Source of the DNA: Burkholderiaceae bacterium
GTDB taxonomy: Bacteria > Pseudomonadota > Gammaproteobacteria > Burkholderiales > Burkholderiaceae_C
DNA length: 39,984 bases
Assembly: GCA_013360485.1 (NCBI GenBank)
Contig: JABWBN010000012.1
Location: forward strand, 1-39,984
Reading direction: 5' to 3'
Part shown: positions 27,543 through 35,950 of the stretch, piece by piece
Position numbering within the stretch: position 1 is the stretch's first letter
How the letters are laid out: each line of letters begins with the position of its first letter
Translations under genes and position numbers: made by a program
Notes under the pieces: generated by a model
Seen by the model: the letters and a program-made list of their open reading frames with translations, nothing else
Databases searched by the model: none
Told to the model about the DNA's origin: nothing

Positions 27543-28160
27543 ATGGACGCTTCTGTCACCGCCGAGATCGCGGCCAGCGCCGCCCGCCTCGTGGTCGAGG
27601 AAGGGCTCGACTACGGCCAGGCCCGCCGCAAAGCTGCGCGCACGCTGGGCTTGACCGACGGTCGAGGCGTGGCCATGCCCAACAACGAGAAAATCGAAGA
27701 CGAAGTTCGCACTCACATTCAAATATTCTGTGCGGCTGAACAGGCGCACGATCTGTGCGTGATGCGCACACTCGCTCTGCAGTGGATGAAGCGTTTGAGC
27801 GCCTTCCGGCCCCACTTGGCCGGCGCTGCATGGCGCGGCACCGCCAACCGCTTGTCGGCACTGCACATCGACCTGTATTGCGATGACCCGAAGTCGGCCG
27901 AAATCGCGTTGATCAACCTTGGCGTCGATTTCGACACCGGTGCCCTGCCCGACGGTCATGGTGGCGAGATCTCCCTGCTTCGGCTGGCCAGCCGGGTCAC
28001 CGAGTGGCGCGAGCCCGTCACGGTGCTGCTTTTCGTGCACGATCACGATGCCCTGCGAGGCGCGCTCAAGCCCGATAGCCGTGGCCGAGCCTGGCGAGGT
28101 GACGCAGATGCCGTTGTCCGGGCCATGTCCGCTGCCGCCTCAGCTGCCGCTCAGCCATGA
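27543..28160 (+). CDS. Conserved protein of unknown function, betaproteobacterial type
   Basis: A 205-residue soluble protein with no signal peptide or membrane segment. The N-terminal ~40 residues form an amphipathic helical unit (AARLVVEEGLDYGQARRKAA) followed by MPNNEKIEDEVR. The middle is a helical region with LQWMKRLSAFRPHLAGAAWRGTA, and the C-terminal half has mixed strands around DDPKSAEIALINLGVDFD and FVHDHDALRGALKPDSRG. I recall similar hypothetical proteins in Burkholderiales but know no established function. The SAEIALI/LRGAL parts faintly recall nucleotidyltransferase-like folds, which I cannot support further. Its stop overlaps the tlpA-like start (ATGA), so the two are translationally coupled. 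Confidence 0.85.
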   Translation: MDASVTAEIAASAARLVVEEGLDYGQARRKAARTLGLTDGRGVAMPNNEKIEDEVRTHIQIFCAAEQAHDLCVMRTLALQWMKRLSAFRPHLAGAAWRGTANRLSALHIDLYCDDPKSAEIALINLGVDFDTGALPDGHGGEISLLRLASRVTEWREPVTVLLFVHDHDALRGALKPDSRGRAWRGDADAVVRAMSAAASAAAQP

Positions 28161-28699
28161 CGGGCGACCGTCGCGCCTGGATCATCGGTGGCGTCGGCGC
28201 CTTGGCAGCATTGGCCGGTGCATGGTCGGCCTGGCGTCGACACTCGGTACCGGCGGCCCCGGCATTGGCAGCGCCCGATGCCAATCGCCTTTGGCTACTG
28301 CGATTCGAACGCCCAGAGGGCGGCGAACTGGTCATGGAGCAGTGGCAAGGAAAACCACTTCTGATCAATTTCTGGGCCACGTGGTGTCCGCCGTGCATCA
28401 CCGAGTTGCCCGAGATCAACCGTTTTGCGCTGGAGTTCGCCCAGCAGGGCGGACGTGTACTCGGCTTGGCCGTCGACCGCCCCGAGTCCGTTCGGGAATT
28501 CCTCGGCCGAGTGAAGCTGGACTTCCCCATCGCGCTGGCTGGACTGGAGGGTACCGACATCATCCGCCGGCTGGGCAATCTGCAAGGCGCACTGCCGTAT
28601 AGTGTGATGTTCGATGCGCGCGGCGAACTGCGTCACCGAAAGATGGGCCAGACGCATCTGGGCGAGCTTCAACAGTGGGCCGCGACGCTGCGCGCCTGA
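28157..28699 (+). CDS. TlpA-family thiol:disulfide oxidoreductase
   Basis: 180-residue membrane-anchored thioredoxin-fold protein facing the periplasm. An N-terminal hydrophobic segment (about 8-25) serves as anchor or signal. The active site is W-C77-P-P-C80 in NFWATWCPPCITELP, and the cis-proline loop is ALPYSVMFDARG. Such proteins reduce periplasmic disulfides, often for cytochrome c maturation. Partner genes of that pathway are not in the window. The ATG overlaps the upstream unknown gene's stop. In many Burkholderiales aroQ follows tlpA before accB, but it is absent here. Confidence 0.93.
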   Translation: MTGDRRAWIIGGVGALAALAGAWSAWRRHSVPAAPALAAPDANRLWLLRFERPEGGELVMEQWQGKPLLINFWATWCPPCITELPEINRFALEFAQQGGRVLGLAVDRPESVREFLGRVKLDFPIALAGLEGTDIIRRLGNLQGALPYSVMFDARGELRHRKMGQTHLGELQQWAATLRA

Positions 28700-28908
28700 A
28701 ATTTGTCATTTGCACCCAATTTGACGAATTCATCGCTCATCGCGCTGGCATTGAGGCCTAATTTCGGAAATTGGTGTTTACACCGGAGAGTCCGCCCAAT
28801 TGATCCACGGCGCGGCAGCCTGTGCCACAATCGCGGCCCTTTGATGCACGATGAGCGCTTTTCGAGGCTGCTTGGTGCACCCAGACCGACATTCCGTGGA
28901 GCGCCCGT
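28700..28908 (+). promoter_or_regulatory. AT-rich accBC leader region with two short palindromes
   Basis: 209 bp without a gene, clearly AT-richer in its first 90 bases than the flanking sequence. It contains AATTTC-G-GAAATT (28760-28772) directly followed by GGTGT-TT-ACACC (28773-28784), two adjacent inverted repeats that could bind a regulator. A CACAAT box at 28826-28831 preceded by TGTGC is a possible -10. A TTGATC at 28800-28805 is a poorly spaced -35. GGAG lies 9 nt before the accB ATG. The palindromes are seen directly; promoter and operator roles are inferred. Confidence 0.45.
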
Positions 28909-29370
28909 ATGGATCTGCGCAAGCTCAAGACCCTGATCGATCTCGTCTCCGAGTCGAACATCTCCGAACTCGAAATCACCGAAGCCGATGGCAAGGTGCG
29001 CATCGTGAAATCGGAGCCGCAAGTCGCGGCGCCAAGCCATGCCGCGACACCCGCGGCCGCACATGCGGCTCCGGCGCCGGCCACCGCCATGGCACCCATT
29101 GCCGCTGCAGTTCCGGCATCCCCGCCGGTCGAGACCGGGCATGTGGTCAAGTCCCCGATGGTCGGCACGTTCTATCGTGCCTCCAGCCCCGGCGCCAAGC
29201 CGCTGGCCGAGGTCGGCCAGGCTGTCAAGGAAGGCGAGCCGCTGTGCATCATCGAGGCCATGAAGATCATGAACGAGATCGAGGCCGACCACTCGGGCAC
29301 CGTCACGCGTGTCCTGGTCGAAAACGGTCAGGCGGTCGAGTTCGGCCAGCCCCTGTTCATCATCGAGTGA
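28909..29370 (+). CDS. accB: Biotin carboxyl carrier protein of acetyl-CoA carboxylase
   Basis: Carries the biotin cofactor between the biotin carboxylase and carboxyltransferase subunits in the first step of fatty acid synthesis. 153 residues: an N-terminal helix region ([17 protein letters not shown]), an Ala/Pro-rich flexible linker (about 38-75), and a C-terminal biotinyl domain. The biotinylated lysine is K119 in [12 protein letters not shown]. The thumb-region sequence [13 protein letters not shown] is also present. accC follows after 16 nt, the usual accBC operon. Confidence 0.97.
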   Translation: MDLRKLKTLIDLVSESNISELEITEADGKVRIVKSEPQVAAPSHAATPAAAHAAPAPATAMAPIAAAVPASPPVETGHVVKSPMVGTFYRASSPGAKPLAEVGQAVKEGEPLCIIEAMKIMNEIEADHSGTVTRVLVENGQAVEFGQPLFIIE

Positions 29371-29386
29371 CGCGCGGCCAGACGAG

Positions 29387-30736
29387 ATGTTCAAGAAGAT
29401 CCTGATCGCCAACCGCGGCGAGATTGCCCTGCGGATTCAGCGGGCCTGTCGCGAGATGGGCATCAAGTCCGTTGTCGTCTACTCCGAGGCCGACCGCGAG
29501 GCCAAGTACGTCAAGCTTGCCGACGAGGCGGTATGCATCGGGCCGGCGCCCTCGGCTCAGAGCTATCTCAACATGCCGGCGATCATCTCCACCGCCGAGG
29601 TGACCGATGCCGAAGCGATCCACCCCGGCTACGGGTTCCTGTCGGAGAACGCCGACTTCGCCGAGCGGGTGGAGAAAAGTGGATTCACCTTCATCGGTCC
29701 GACGCCCGAGTCGATCCGGATCATGGGCGACAAGGTCTCGGCCAAGCAGGCCATGATCCGCTCCGGCGTTCCGTGCGTGCCCGGTTCGGAAGGCGCGCTG
29801 CCCGACGACCCGCGAGCCATCATCCAGGCTGCGCGAACGGTCGGCTATCCCGTCATCATCAAGGCGGCAGGCGGTGGCGGCGGTCGCGGCATGCGCGTCG
29901 TCCACACCGAGGCCGCGCTGCTCAACGCGGTGCAGATGACACGCACCGAGGCCGGCGCCGCGTTCGGCAACCCGGCGGTCTACATGGAGAAGTTCCTCGA
30001 GAACCCCCGGCACATCGAGATCCAGGTGCTGGCCGACCAGCATCGCAACGCCGTATGGCTGGGCGAGCGCGATTGCTCCATGCAGCGCCGCCACCAGAAG
30101 ATCATCGAGGAAGCACCGGCGCCTGGCGTGCCGCGCCGCGTGATCGAGCGCATCGGCGACCGCTGCGCCGCCGCCTGCAAGAAGATTGGCTACCGCGGTG
30201 CCGGCACTTTCGAGTTCCTCTACGAAAACGGGGAGTTCTATTTCATCGAGATGAACACCCGGGTCCAGGTCGAACACCCGGTCACCGAATTCGTCACCGG
30301 CATCGACATCGTGCAGATGCAGATCCGGGTGGCCGCAGGCGAGAAATTGCCCTTCGCCCAGCGCAACATCTTGCTGCGCGGCCACGCCATCGAGTGCCGG
30401 GTCAACGCCGAGGATCCCTACAAGTTCACGCCGTCACCCGGGCGCATCACGATGTGGCATATGCCTGGCGGTCCCGGCGTGCGTGTCGATTCGCATGCAT
30501 ATACCAATTACGCGGTACCGCCCAACTACGACTCGATGATCGGCAAGATCATCGTGCACGGCGACACGCGCGAGCAGGCGCTTGCGCGCATGCGCACAGC
30601 GTTGTCGGAAACAGTGGTCGAAGGCATCCACACGAACATTCCGTTGCACCGTGAACTGATGGCCGACGCGAAGTTCGTCGAAGGCGGCACCAGCATCCAT
30701 TACCTGGAAGCCTGGCTCGCGCAACACAAGCGCTGA
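29387..30736 (+). CDS. accC: Acetyl-CoA carboxylase, biotin carboxylase subunit
   Basis: ATP-dependent carboxylation of AccB-bound biotin with bicarbonate. The 449-residue protein matches E. coli AccC in length. It begins [17 protein letters not shown], has the Gly-rich ATP loop [11 protein letters not shown], the metal and catalytic segment [16 protein letters not shown], and [14 protein letters not shown]. An in-frame upstream extension into accB is rejected because homology begins exactly at MFKK. prmA follows 12 nt later, as in many proteobacteria. Confidence 0.98.
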   Translation: MFKKILIANRGEIALRIQRACREMGIKSVVVYSEADREAKYVKLADEAVCIGPAPSAQSYLNMPAIISTAEVTDAEAIHPGYGFLSENADFAERVEKSGFTFIGPTPESIRIMGDKVSAKQAMIRSGVPCVPGSEGALPDDPRAIIQAARTVGYPVIIKAAGGGGGRGMRVVHTEAALLNAVQMTRTEAGAAFGNPAVYMEKFLENPRHIEIQVLADQHRNAVWLGERDCSMQRRHQKIIEEAPAPGVPRRVIERIGDRCAAACKKIGYRGAGTFEFLYENGEFYFIEMNTRVQVEHPVTEFVTGIDIVQMQIRVAAGEKLPFAQRNILLRGHAIECRVNAEDPYKFTPSPGRITMWHMPGGPGVRVDSHAYTNYAVPPNYDSMIGKIIVHGDTREQALARMRTALSETVVEGIHTNIPLHRELMADAKFVEGGTSIHYLEAWLAQHKR

Positions 30737-30748
30737 TGGCCGATCACC

Positions 30749-31660
30749 ATGTTCGAACTGGTCCTGCGCGTACCTGAGGCACTCGTCGATGCCGTATCCG
30801 AGGCGCTGGCCGAGGAGCTCGAGGCGCTCTCGGTTTCGGTGGAGGATGCGGACGCCGGTACCGATGCCGAGCACGCGCTGTTCGGCGAGCCCGGCCTGCC
30901 CGCCCCGCGACCCGGCTGGGCGCACTCCATCATCACAGCGTTGTTCGACAACGAGGCGCAGGCCACCGACGCAGCCACGCTGTTGCGCGCGCAGCAGTGG
31001 GCGGCAGAACTGCAGATCGCCGCACTGCGCGAGGTGGCCGAGCAGGATTGGGTGCGGTTGACGCAGTCGCAGTTCGCGCCGGTGGAGATCACGCCCAGCT
31101 TCTGGATCGTGCCGAGCTGGCATGAGGCGCCAGCCGCAGCCCGACGGATCATCCGCCTCGATCCAGGTTTGGCGTTCGGCACCGGAACCCACCCGACCAC
31201 CCGTATGTGCCTGCGCTGGATCGCGGCGCAGCCCGGCATTCGATCGCAGCGCGTGCTCGACTACGGTTGCGGCTCAGGCATCCTGGCCATCGGCGCCGCC
31301 CTGCACGGCGCGGCACAGGTCGACGCCGTGGACATCGACGATGCCGCCGTCGAAGCGGCGCACGCCAATGCGCTGGCCAATGGCGCGACCCAGGTTCGCA
31401 CCGGCCGTCCCGAGCTGGCCAGGGGTGTATACGACACCGTCCTGGCCAACATCCTGGCCACGCCGCTGAAGCTGCTGGCGCCGCTGCTGGCTGGCCACGT
31501 GAAGCCAGATGGGCAGTTGGCGCTGGCCGGCATACTCGAGCGGCAGGCCGACGAGCTCGTGCAGGCCTATGCGCCGTGGCTGGCACTGGAGGTGGCGGAC
31601 ACAGAAGACGGCTGGATCCTGATGACCGCCCGACGGCCGGCAGCGGCTGCCGTGGCATGA
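30749..31660 (+). CDS. prmA: Ribosomal protein L11 methyltransferase
   Basis: S-adenosylmethionine-dependent trimethylation of ribosomal protein L11. 303 residues: the N-terminal L11-recognition domain (FELVLRVPEALVDAVSEAL) is joined by a linker to a class I methyltransferase domain. Motifs are LAFGTGTHPTTRMCLRW, the SAM loop VLDYGCGSGILAIGA and DIDDAAVEAAHANALANGA. The catalytic-site motif VLANILATPL stands for the usual NILA.PL. Its position after accC is the standard neighbourhood. Confidence 0.97.
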   Translation: MFELVLRVPEALVDAVSEALAEELEALSVSVEDADAGTDAEHALFGEPGLPAPRPGWAHSIITALFDNEAQATDAATLLRAQQWAAELQIAALREVAEQDWVRLTQSQFAPVEITPSFWIVPSWHEAPAAARRIIRLDPGLAFGTGTHPTTRMCLRWIAAQPGIRSQRVLDYGCGSGILAIGAALHGAAQVDAVDIDDAAVEAAHANALANGATQVRTGRPELARGVYDTVLANILATPLKLLAPLLAGHVKPDGQLALAGILERQADELVQAYAPWLALEVADTEDGWILMTARRPAAAAVA

Positions 31661-31667
31661 TCGCCTC

Positions 31668-32672
31668 ATGAGCCTCGCCACACGCTGTACCGAATGCGGC
31701 ACGGTGTTCCGTGTCGTCGAGGATCAGCTGAAGGTATCGGAGGGCTGGGTCCGCTGCGGCCGGTGCTCCGCGGTGTTCAACGCGTTGGAGAACCTTTGCG
31801 AGATCGAGGCCGATCCGGTCTACCGATCGGCCACCACCGCCCGGAGCGCCGCCGGTGGGGCGCCCCAGGCCGCCCGCCGCGAAGCAAGTGTCGCTGGCGA
31901 TGCGCCCCCCGATGACGACCGTTGGGCGTCGACCTCGGCGCCTTCCTCCTATGGTCCCGACTCGCACCCCGATGAGGGCCAGAACGAGCCACAACCAAGC
32001 GCGCTTCTGCAAAGGCCGAGTGACCCCGCCATCGGTGCTGCGCAAGGGGTCATCGACCTACCCGACACAGCACCTGTGGCCGATGGGTCGCCGGCTGCAA
32101 TCGTGCATGTGGGCGGCCTGGACACGCCGGCCGATACCCAGGCCGCAGCGGGCACAGCCCCGACACCCCAATTCCTGAGGGCGGCAGAGCGGGCGGCCTA
32201 CTGGCGCCGACCTGGCGTACGCGTCGCGGTGGCAACGGGCGTGCTGGCACTGGCGCTGTTGCTTGCGCTACAGGCCGCGGTTGCGTGGCGCGACCTGCTT
32301 GCCGCCCACGTTCCGGCAACGGCGCCCGCGCTGACCCGCTGGTGCGAGTGGGCAGGTTGCCGCATCACGCCGCTGCGACGCATCGACCGACTGTCGGTCG
32401 ACTCCAGCGGCCTGACGCGCCTCGAGGGCGCTTCGCTGTATCGGCTCACCGTCGTGCTGCGCAACAGGGCAGACACCGAGGTGATGACGCCGGCGCTTGA
32501 CCTCAGCCTGACCGACGGCCAGGGCGCCCTGATCGCCCGCAAGGCTCTGCAGGGCGCCGACCTCGGGCTGCCACCGGTGCTCGCAGCCGGCCAGGAACTG
32601 CCCCTGCAAGCCACGCTTTCCGCGGGCGAAAGACGCATCAGCGGCTACACCGTGGAGCTGTTCTACCCCTGA
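31668..32672 (+). CDS. Zinc-ribbon plus DUF3426 membrane protein
   Basis: 334 residues. The N-terminal MJ0042-type zinc ribbon has C7, C10, C30 and C33 (TRCTECGTVFRV ... VRCGRCSAVFNALE). A low-complexity, acidic and proline-containing stretch follows (about 45-180), then one membrane helix (about 183-206), then the DUF3426 beta-rich domain, probably extracytoplasmic, ending RRISGYTVELFYP. It starts 7 nt after prmA, a conserved placement. The molecular role of the family is not established; the layout suggests a cytoplasmic sensor linked to a periplasmic domain. A CATGAT box lies 6 nt before its ATG. Confidence 0.9.
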   Translation: MSLATRCTECGTVFRVVEDQLKVSEGWVRCGRCSAVFNALENLCEIEADPVYRSATTARSAAGGAPQAARREASVAGDAPPDDDRWASTSAPSSYGPDSHPDEGQNEPQPSALLQRPSDPAIGAAQGVIDLPDTAPVADGSPAAIVHVGGLDTPADTQAAAGTAPTPQFLRAAERAAYWRRPGVRVAVATGVLALALLLALQAAVAWRDLLAAHVPATAPALTRWCEWAGCRITPLRRIDRLSVDSSGLTRLEGASLYRLTVVLRNRADTEVMTPALDLSLTDGQGALIARKALQGADLGLPPVLAAGQELPLQATLSAGERRISGYTVELFYP

Positions 32673-32733
32673 GCCGAGCTCCCCGCTGCGACCCCACCAC
32701 CTCCCCCGCTGCGCCGGGGCGTACCCACCTGCC

Positions 32734-33648
32734 ATGTCCATCCTGATCTGCGGCTCGCTGGCCTTCGACACCATCACCAACTTCCCGGGCCGCTTTGCGC
32801 AGCAGATCCTGCCCGAGCAGGTGCACATCCTGAATGTCTCGTTCCTGGTGCCCACACTGCGCCGCGAGTTCGGCGGCTGCGCCGGCAACATCGCCTACAC
32901 GCTGCACCTGCTGGGCCAGAAGCCGGTCGTGATGGCGGCAGTCGGAAACGATGGCGACGAGTACCTGGCGCGCCTGCAAGCGTGGGGCGCCGACACCTCG
33001 CTGGTGCGGCGATGCAGTGAAACCTACACCGCGCAAGCCATCATCATCACAGACCAGGACAACAACCAGATCACCGCATTCCACCCCGGCGCAATGGAAC
33101 TGGCCCACTCGACGCCAGTGCCACCGCAGCGGCCGGACATCCGCCTGGGCATCATCGCGCCGGACGGCCGCGAGGCGATGATGGCGCATGCGCAGCAGAT
33201 GGCCACTGCCGGCATCCCGTTCGTGTTCGACCCCGGCCAGGGCCTGCCGATGTTCGACGGCACCGAACTGCGCCAGTTCGTGTCGCTGGCCCGCTGGGTG
33301 GCCGTCAACGACTATGAGGGCCGCATGCTGTGCGAACGCATGGGCACCACGATCCAGGACCTGTCGCGCGAGCCCCACCTCCGGGGCGTGATCGTCACCT
33401 TGGGTGCCGACGGTTGCGAGCTGTGGCAAGGCGGACAGCGCACGCACGTGGCCGGAGTTCCTGCCCACGCTGTTGTCGATCCCACCGGTTGCGGTGACGC
33501 CTTCCGCGGCGCCCTGCTGCACGGCTTGTTGCAGGGCTGGCCACTGGAGCGGTGCGTGCGCCTGGGCAACCAGGTGGGCGCGTTGAAAATCGCACAGCGG
33601 GGCGGGCAGAACCATCGCCTGCCGGCGGAGTTGCTGTCGGCGGCCTGA
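32734..33648 (+). CDS. PfkB-family carbohydrate/nucleoside kinase (adenosine kinase-like)
   Basis: 304-residue ribokinase-fold kinase. N-terminal SILICGSLAFDTITNFPGRF, a FGGCAGNIAYTLHLLG substrate-domain motif, and the C-terminal catalytic signature DPTGCGDAFRGALLHG (catalytic Asp near residue 255). The SLAFDTITNFPGRF start and the NDYEG segment resemble the adenosine kinase-like group found beside DUF3426 genes in betaproteobacteria. Substrate could be adenosine or another ribonucleoside or sugar; the sequence does not settle it. Convergent with the cyclo-ligase gene 13 nt away. Confidence 0.9.
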   Translation: MSILICGSLAFDTITNFPGRFAQQILPEQVHILNVSFLVPTLRREFGGCAGNIAYTLHLLGQKPVVMAAVGNDGDEYLARLQAWGADTSLVRRCSETYTAQAIIITDQDNNQITAFHPGAMELAHSTPVPPQRPDIRLGIIAPDGREAMMAHAQQMATAGIPFVFDPGQGLPMFDGTELRQFVSLARWVAVNDYEGRMLCERMGTTIQDLSREPHLRGVIVTLGADGCELWQGGQRTHVAGVPAHAVVDPTGCGDAFRGALLHGLLQGWPLERCVRLGNQVGALKIAQRGGQNHRLPAELLSAA

Positions 33649-33674
33649 GGGACACCCGGGCTCAGTCTGGCCGC
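33640..33674. terminator. Possible bidirectional terminator hairpin between convergent genes
   Basis: GCGGCCTGAG (33640-33649) can pair with CTCA (33661-33664) and GGCCGC (33669-33674), leaving a 4-nt bulge. The hairpin overlaps both gene ends and has no T-run on either side, so termination is only a suggestion. Confidence 0.25.
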
Positions 33675-34258
33675 TGCCAGGCCAGGCCGTCCTCGGTGAG
33701 CACGGCGTTCAGCGGGACATCGTGCGGTTCGGGGTGCAGCCACGGAAGATAGCCATGGGCGTAGCCGACGCCCACCGTGTAGGGTCGGGGCTGCAACACG
33801 GCCAGCGTGCGGTCGTAGAACCCGCCGCCGTAGCCCAGCCGTACGCCACCCGGGCCAAAGCCTACACAGGGCACGAGCAGAAGATCGGGCTCGAAGGCCT
33901 CAGTGTCCTTGGGCTTCGGGATGCCGTAGGCATCTTCTTCCATCGGACAACCGGGGTACCAGACGTGAAAGCGCAATTGTCGGGTGTCGCGGTCGATCAC
34001 CGGCAGCCCGATGCGCCGGTCGGGCTCGGCCTCGCTCCAGCGGAACAGGGCCGGCAGCGCGTCGAACTCCCCCTTGATCGGCCAATAGGCGCCGATGCTG
34101 CACTCGGGCCGGCCGACCAGCCACACCCGCAGCACCTCTTGCAGGTGGACCGCCCGTTGGTGGCGGTCGAGCATGGCCTGGCGCTCGGCTTGAAGCTGCT
34201 TGCGCAGCGAGCGCTTGTCGCGTGTGGGTTCGAGGCTGAAGGGAAGCTCGCCGCTCAT
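33662..34258 (-). CDS. 5-formyltetrahydrofolate cyclo-ligase
   Basis: Converts 5-formyltetrahydrofolate to 5,10-methenyltetrahydrofolate with ATP, keeping folate pools in use. From ATG at 34258 it has 198 residues. Motifs: the basic N-terminal helix RDKRSLRKQLQAERQAM, a YWPIKGEFD segment, the family loop EAFEPDLLLVPCVGFGPGG, and the signature RLGYGGGFYDRTL. An upstream in-frame start at 34285 adds nine residues without family support. Sometimes named FAU1 or ygfA. In many bacteria the 6S RNA gene ssrS lies next to ygfA, but I see no 6S-like hairpin in the neighbouring gaps, which are too short. Confidence 0.95.
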   Translation of the reverse strand: MSGELPFSLEPTRDKRSLRKQLQAERQAMLDRHQRAVHLQEVLRVWLVGRPECSIGAYWPIKGEFDALPALFRWSEAEPDRRIGLPVIDRDTRQLRFHVWYPGCPMEEDAYGIPKPKDTEAFEPDLLLVPCVGFGPGGVRLGYGGGFYDRTLAVLQPRPYTVGVGYAHGYLPWLHPEPHDVPLNAVLTEDGLAWQRPD

Positions 34259-34322
34259 GGACGCGCATTGTCGCCTCTGGCGCAATCACCGCGTGCGCGC
34301 ACCCACCCTCGACATACTGATT

Positions 34323-34745
34323 TCAAGCGGCGCAGCGGTCGAACTCTGTTCCAGCGCCTTGGGCACGTCGCGCCACGGCCTCGACAGCGTGCGCTGCGGC
34401 ACTCAGGCGCGCGGCCAGTCCGTGCAATGCACGCGCAGCACCGCGACGCAGCACTCCAGTCGCCGCGGCGGCATCGGGTTCGACACGCTCCCATCTCACG
34501 GTGACCGGCTCGCTGCCATCCCATGGCCCGACCAACAGATCAGCGCCAGCCACAAGAGGCAGCCGCTTGCCGGCCTCGACGACCCAGTCGTCGGGTTCAC
34601 CCTGACGCGTGATCCAGGCTCGCCCCTGACGCACCGACAGCCAGCCATCGTGCAGCACCACCACCCGCGACGCACGCGCCAACTCGATCGGCTTGTGATG
34701 CGTACCCAGCCGCACTGGTCTGATTGATTGATGTTCGAAACTCAT
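34323..34745 (-). CDS. DUF2917 domain protein
   Basis: 140 residues from ATG at 34745, which has GAAGGA seven nt upstream; a TTG at 34751 is a weaker alternative. The first ~85 residues match the cupin-like DUF2917 pattern (VVVLHDGWLSVRQGRAWITRQGEPDDWVVEAGKRLPL). The C-terminal ~50 residues are an Ala/Arg-rich helix. Function unknown. It is divergent from a LysR-type regulator with 90 bp between starts, an arrangement typical of a regulator and its target, and seen often for DUF2917 genes in Burkholderiales as far as I recall. Confidence 0.88.
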   Translation of the reverse strand: MSFEHQSIRPVRLGTHHKPIELARASRVVVLHDGWLSVRQGRAWITRQGEPDDWVVEAGKRLPLVAGADLLVGPWDGSEPVTVRWERVEPDAAAATGVLRRGAARALHGLAARLSAAAHAVEAVARRAQGAGTEFDRCAA

Positions 34746-34835
34746 AATCAAATCCTTCAGGGTTGACCCGCATATTGCCAGTTAAGATTGCGATACTCCA
34801 ATGACGACGACACCCTTCATTGATGCCGTATTCGC
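34746..34835. promoter_or_regulatory. Divergent intergenic region DUF2917 / LysR
   Basis: 90 bp, AT-richer than both genes, including ATATTGCCAGTTAAGATTGC. It must hold both promoters and probably the LysR-type binding site. On the plus strand TTGACC and GATTGC are 17 nt apart, a weak promoter match. No perfect T-N11-A dyad was identified with confidence. Confidence 0.4.
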
Positions 34836-35849
34836 ATGAAACAGCACCCTCACAGGCCAATTGCACTCGACGGATTGCGCACCTTCCAGGCGGTTGCACA
34901 GCGCCTGTCGTTCAGCGGCGCGGCGGAGCAGTTGCACCTGACTCAATCCGCAGTCAGCCGGCAGATCAAGGCGCTGGAGGTCGAAGTCGGGCTGCCGCTG
35001 TTCAATCGCGGCACGCGGTTCGTGGAACTGACCAGCGCTGGCGCGGCCCTGCTGCAAGCGGCGGCGCCTGCGCTCGAGCAGATCGACCGCACCGTGCGGC
35101 AACTGCGCGTCGCCCGGGGCCGACAGCATCTGACCGTATCCACGTTCGCGTCCTTCGCCACGCTGTGGGTCATGCCTCGGCTGGCCCAATTCCAGCGAGA
35201 CCATCCGGACATCGACATTCGGCTATCGGCCACCGACAGGCTGGTCGACCTCGACGACCCCGAGGTCGACATGCTGCTGCGCTACGACTACACGCACAAC
35301 ATGCCGCCCCACGCCGAGCGACTGTTCAACGACGTGCTGGCGCCGATGACCAGCCCGCGCCTGATGGAACAGGTGCGCAGCGGCGCCGCGCCGTCCCTGT
35401 CGCAGCCGGCGGACCTGGCCGGGCACGCGCTGCTCGAAGAGGACGACCATCGGCCGAGTGCCTACTCGTTGAGCTGGCGGCGCTGGTTGCAACTGCACGG
35501 CCAAGGTCAACTCGAGCCCCGCCGGTGGGTGTACCTGAATTTCACCCACCAGCAGGTGCAGGGCGCACTTGCTGGGCAGGGCATCGCCCTGGCGCGCCTG
35601 CCGATGGTGCACGACCTGCAGGCGCGCGGCGAACTCGTCGAGCCGTTCGGTCCCGGCGCCCGCATGAACGGCGAGGCCGCGTACTGGCTGGTGCTGATGC
35701 CTCAGGCACGGCTGCGGCCGGCGCTTCAGGCCTTTGCGCAATGGGTGCGGACAGAGGCTGCGCGCACGCGGCAGGCGATCGGTGAGGTCGCCTCGACGGA
35801 TCTGCCCGTGCAAACCCGCGGTCGGCGCGAACCGTCCCAGCGGCGTTAA
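34836..35849 (+). CDS. LysR-family transcriptional regulator (GcvA-like)
   Basis: 337 residues. N-terminal winged helix-turn-helix (about 12-70): LDGLRTFQAVAQRLSFSGAAEQLHLTQSAVSRQIKALE, split by the usual AxxLHLTQSAVSRQ recognition helix. The effector-binding domain starts near residue 95 with HLTVSTFASFATLWVMPRL, as in GcvA-type members, and contains HQQVQGALAGQGIALARLP. The last ~25 residues are a basic tail. Inducer unknown. Likely autoregulates and controls the divergent DUF2917 gene, an inference from layout. Confidence 0.93.
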   Translation: MKQHPHRPIALDGLRTFQAVAQRLSFSGAAEQLHLTQSAVSRQIKALEVEVGLPLFNRGTRFVELTSAGAALLQAAAPALEQIDRTVRQLRVARGRQHLTVSTFASFATLWVMPRLAQFQRDHPDIDIRLSATDRLVDLDDPEVDMLLRYDYTHNMPPHAERLFNDVLAPMTSPRLMEQVRSGAAPSLSQPADLAGHALLEEDDHRPSAYSLSWRRWLQLHGQGQLEPRRWVYLNFTHQQVQGALAGQGIALARLPMVHDLQARGELVEPFGPGARMNGEAAYWLVLMPQARLRPALQAFAQWVRTEAARTRQAIGEVASTDLPVQTRGRREPSQRR

Positions 35850-35950
35850 TGACCAGCAGCACAAGCGTGCCGGACCGCCGACGGTGCACACGCGCTGCAC
35901 GGCCGGATGCCGTGCACTACGATGGCGGCTGCCCCACTGGAGACATCGAC

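Noticed and set aside
28843-28936. A short open frame in the accB leader (ATG at 28843) that could be a leader peptide
   Set aside because: It overlaps the accB start out of frame, has no ribosome-binding site of note and no attenuator-like codons or hairpins.
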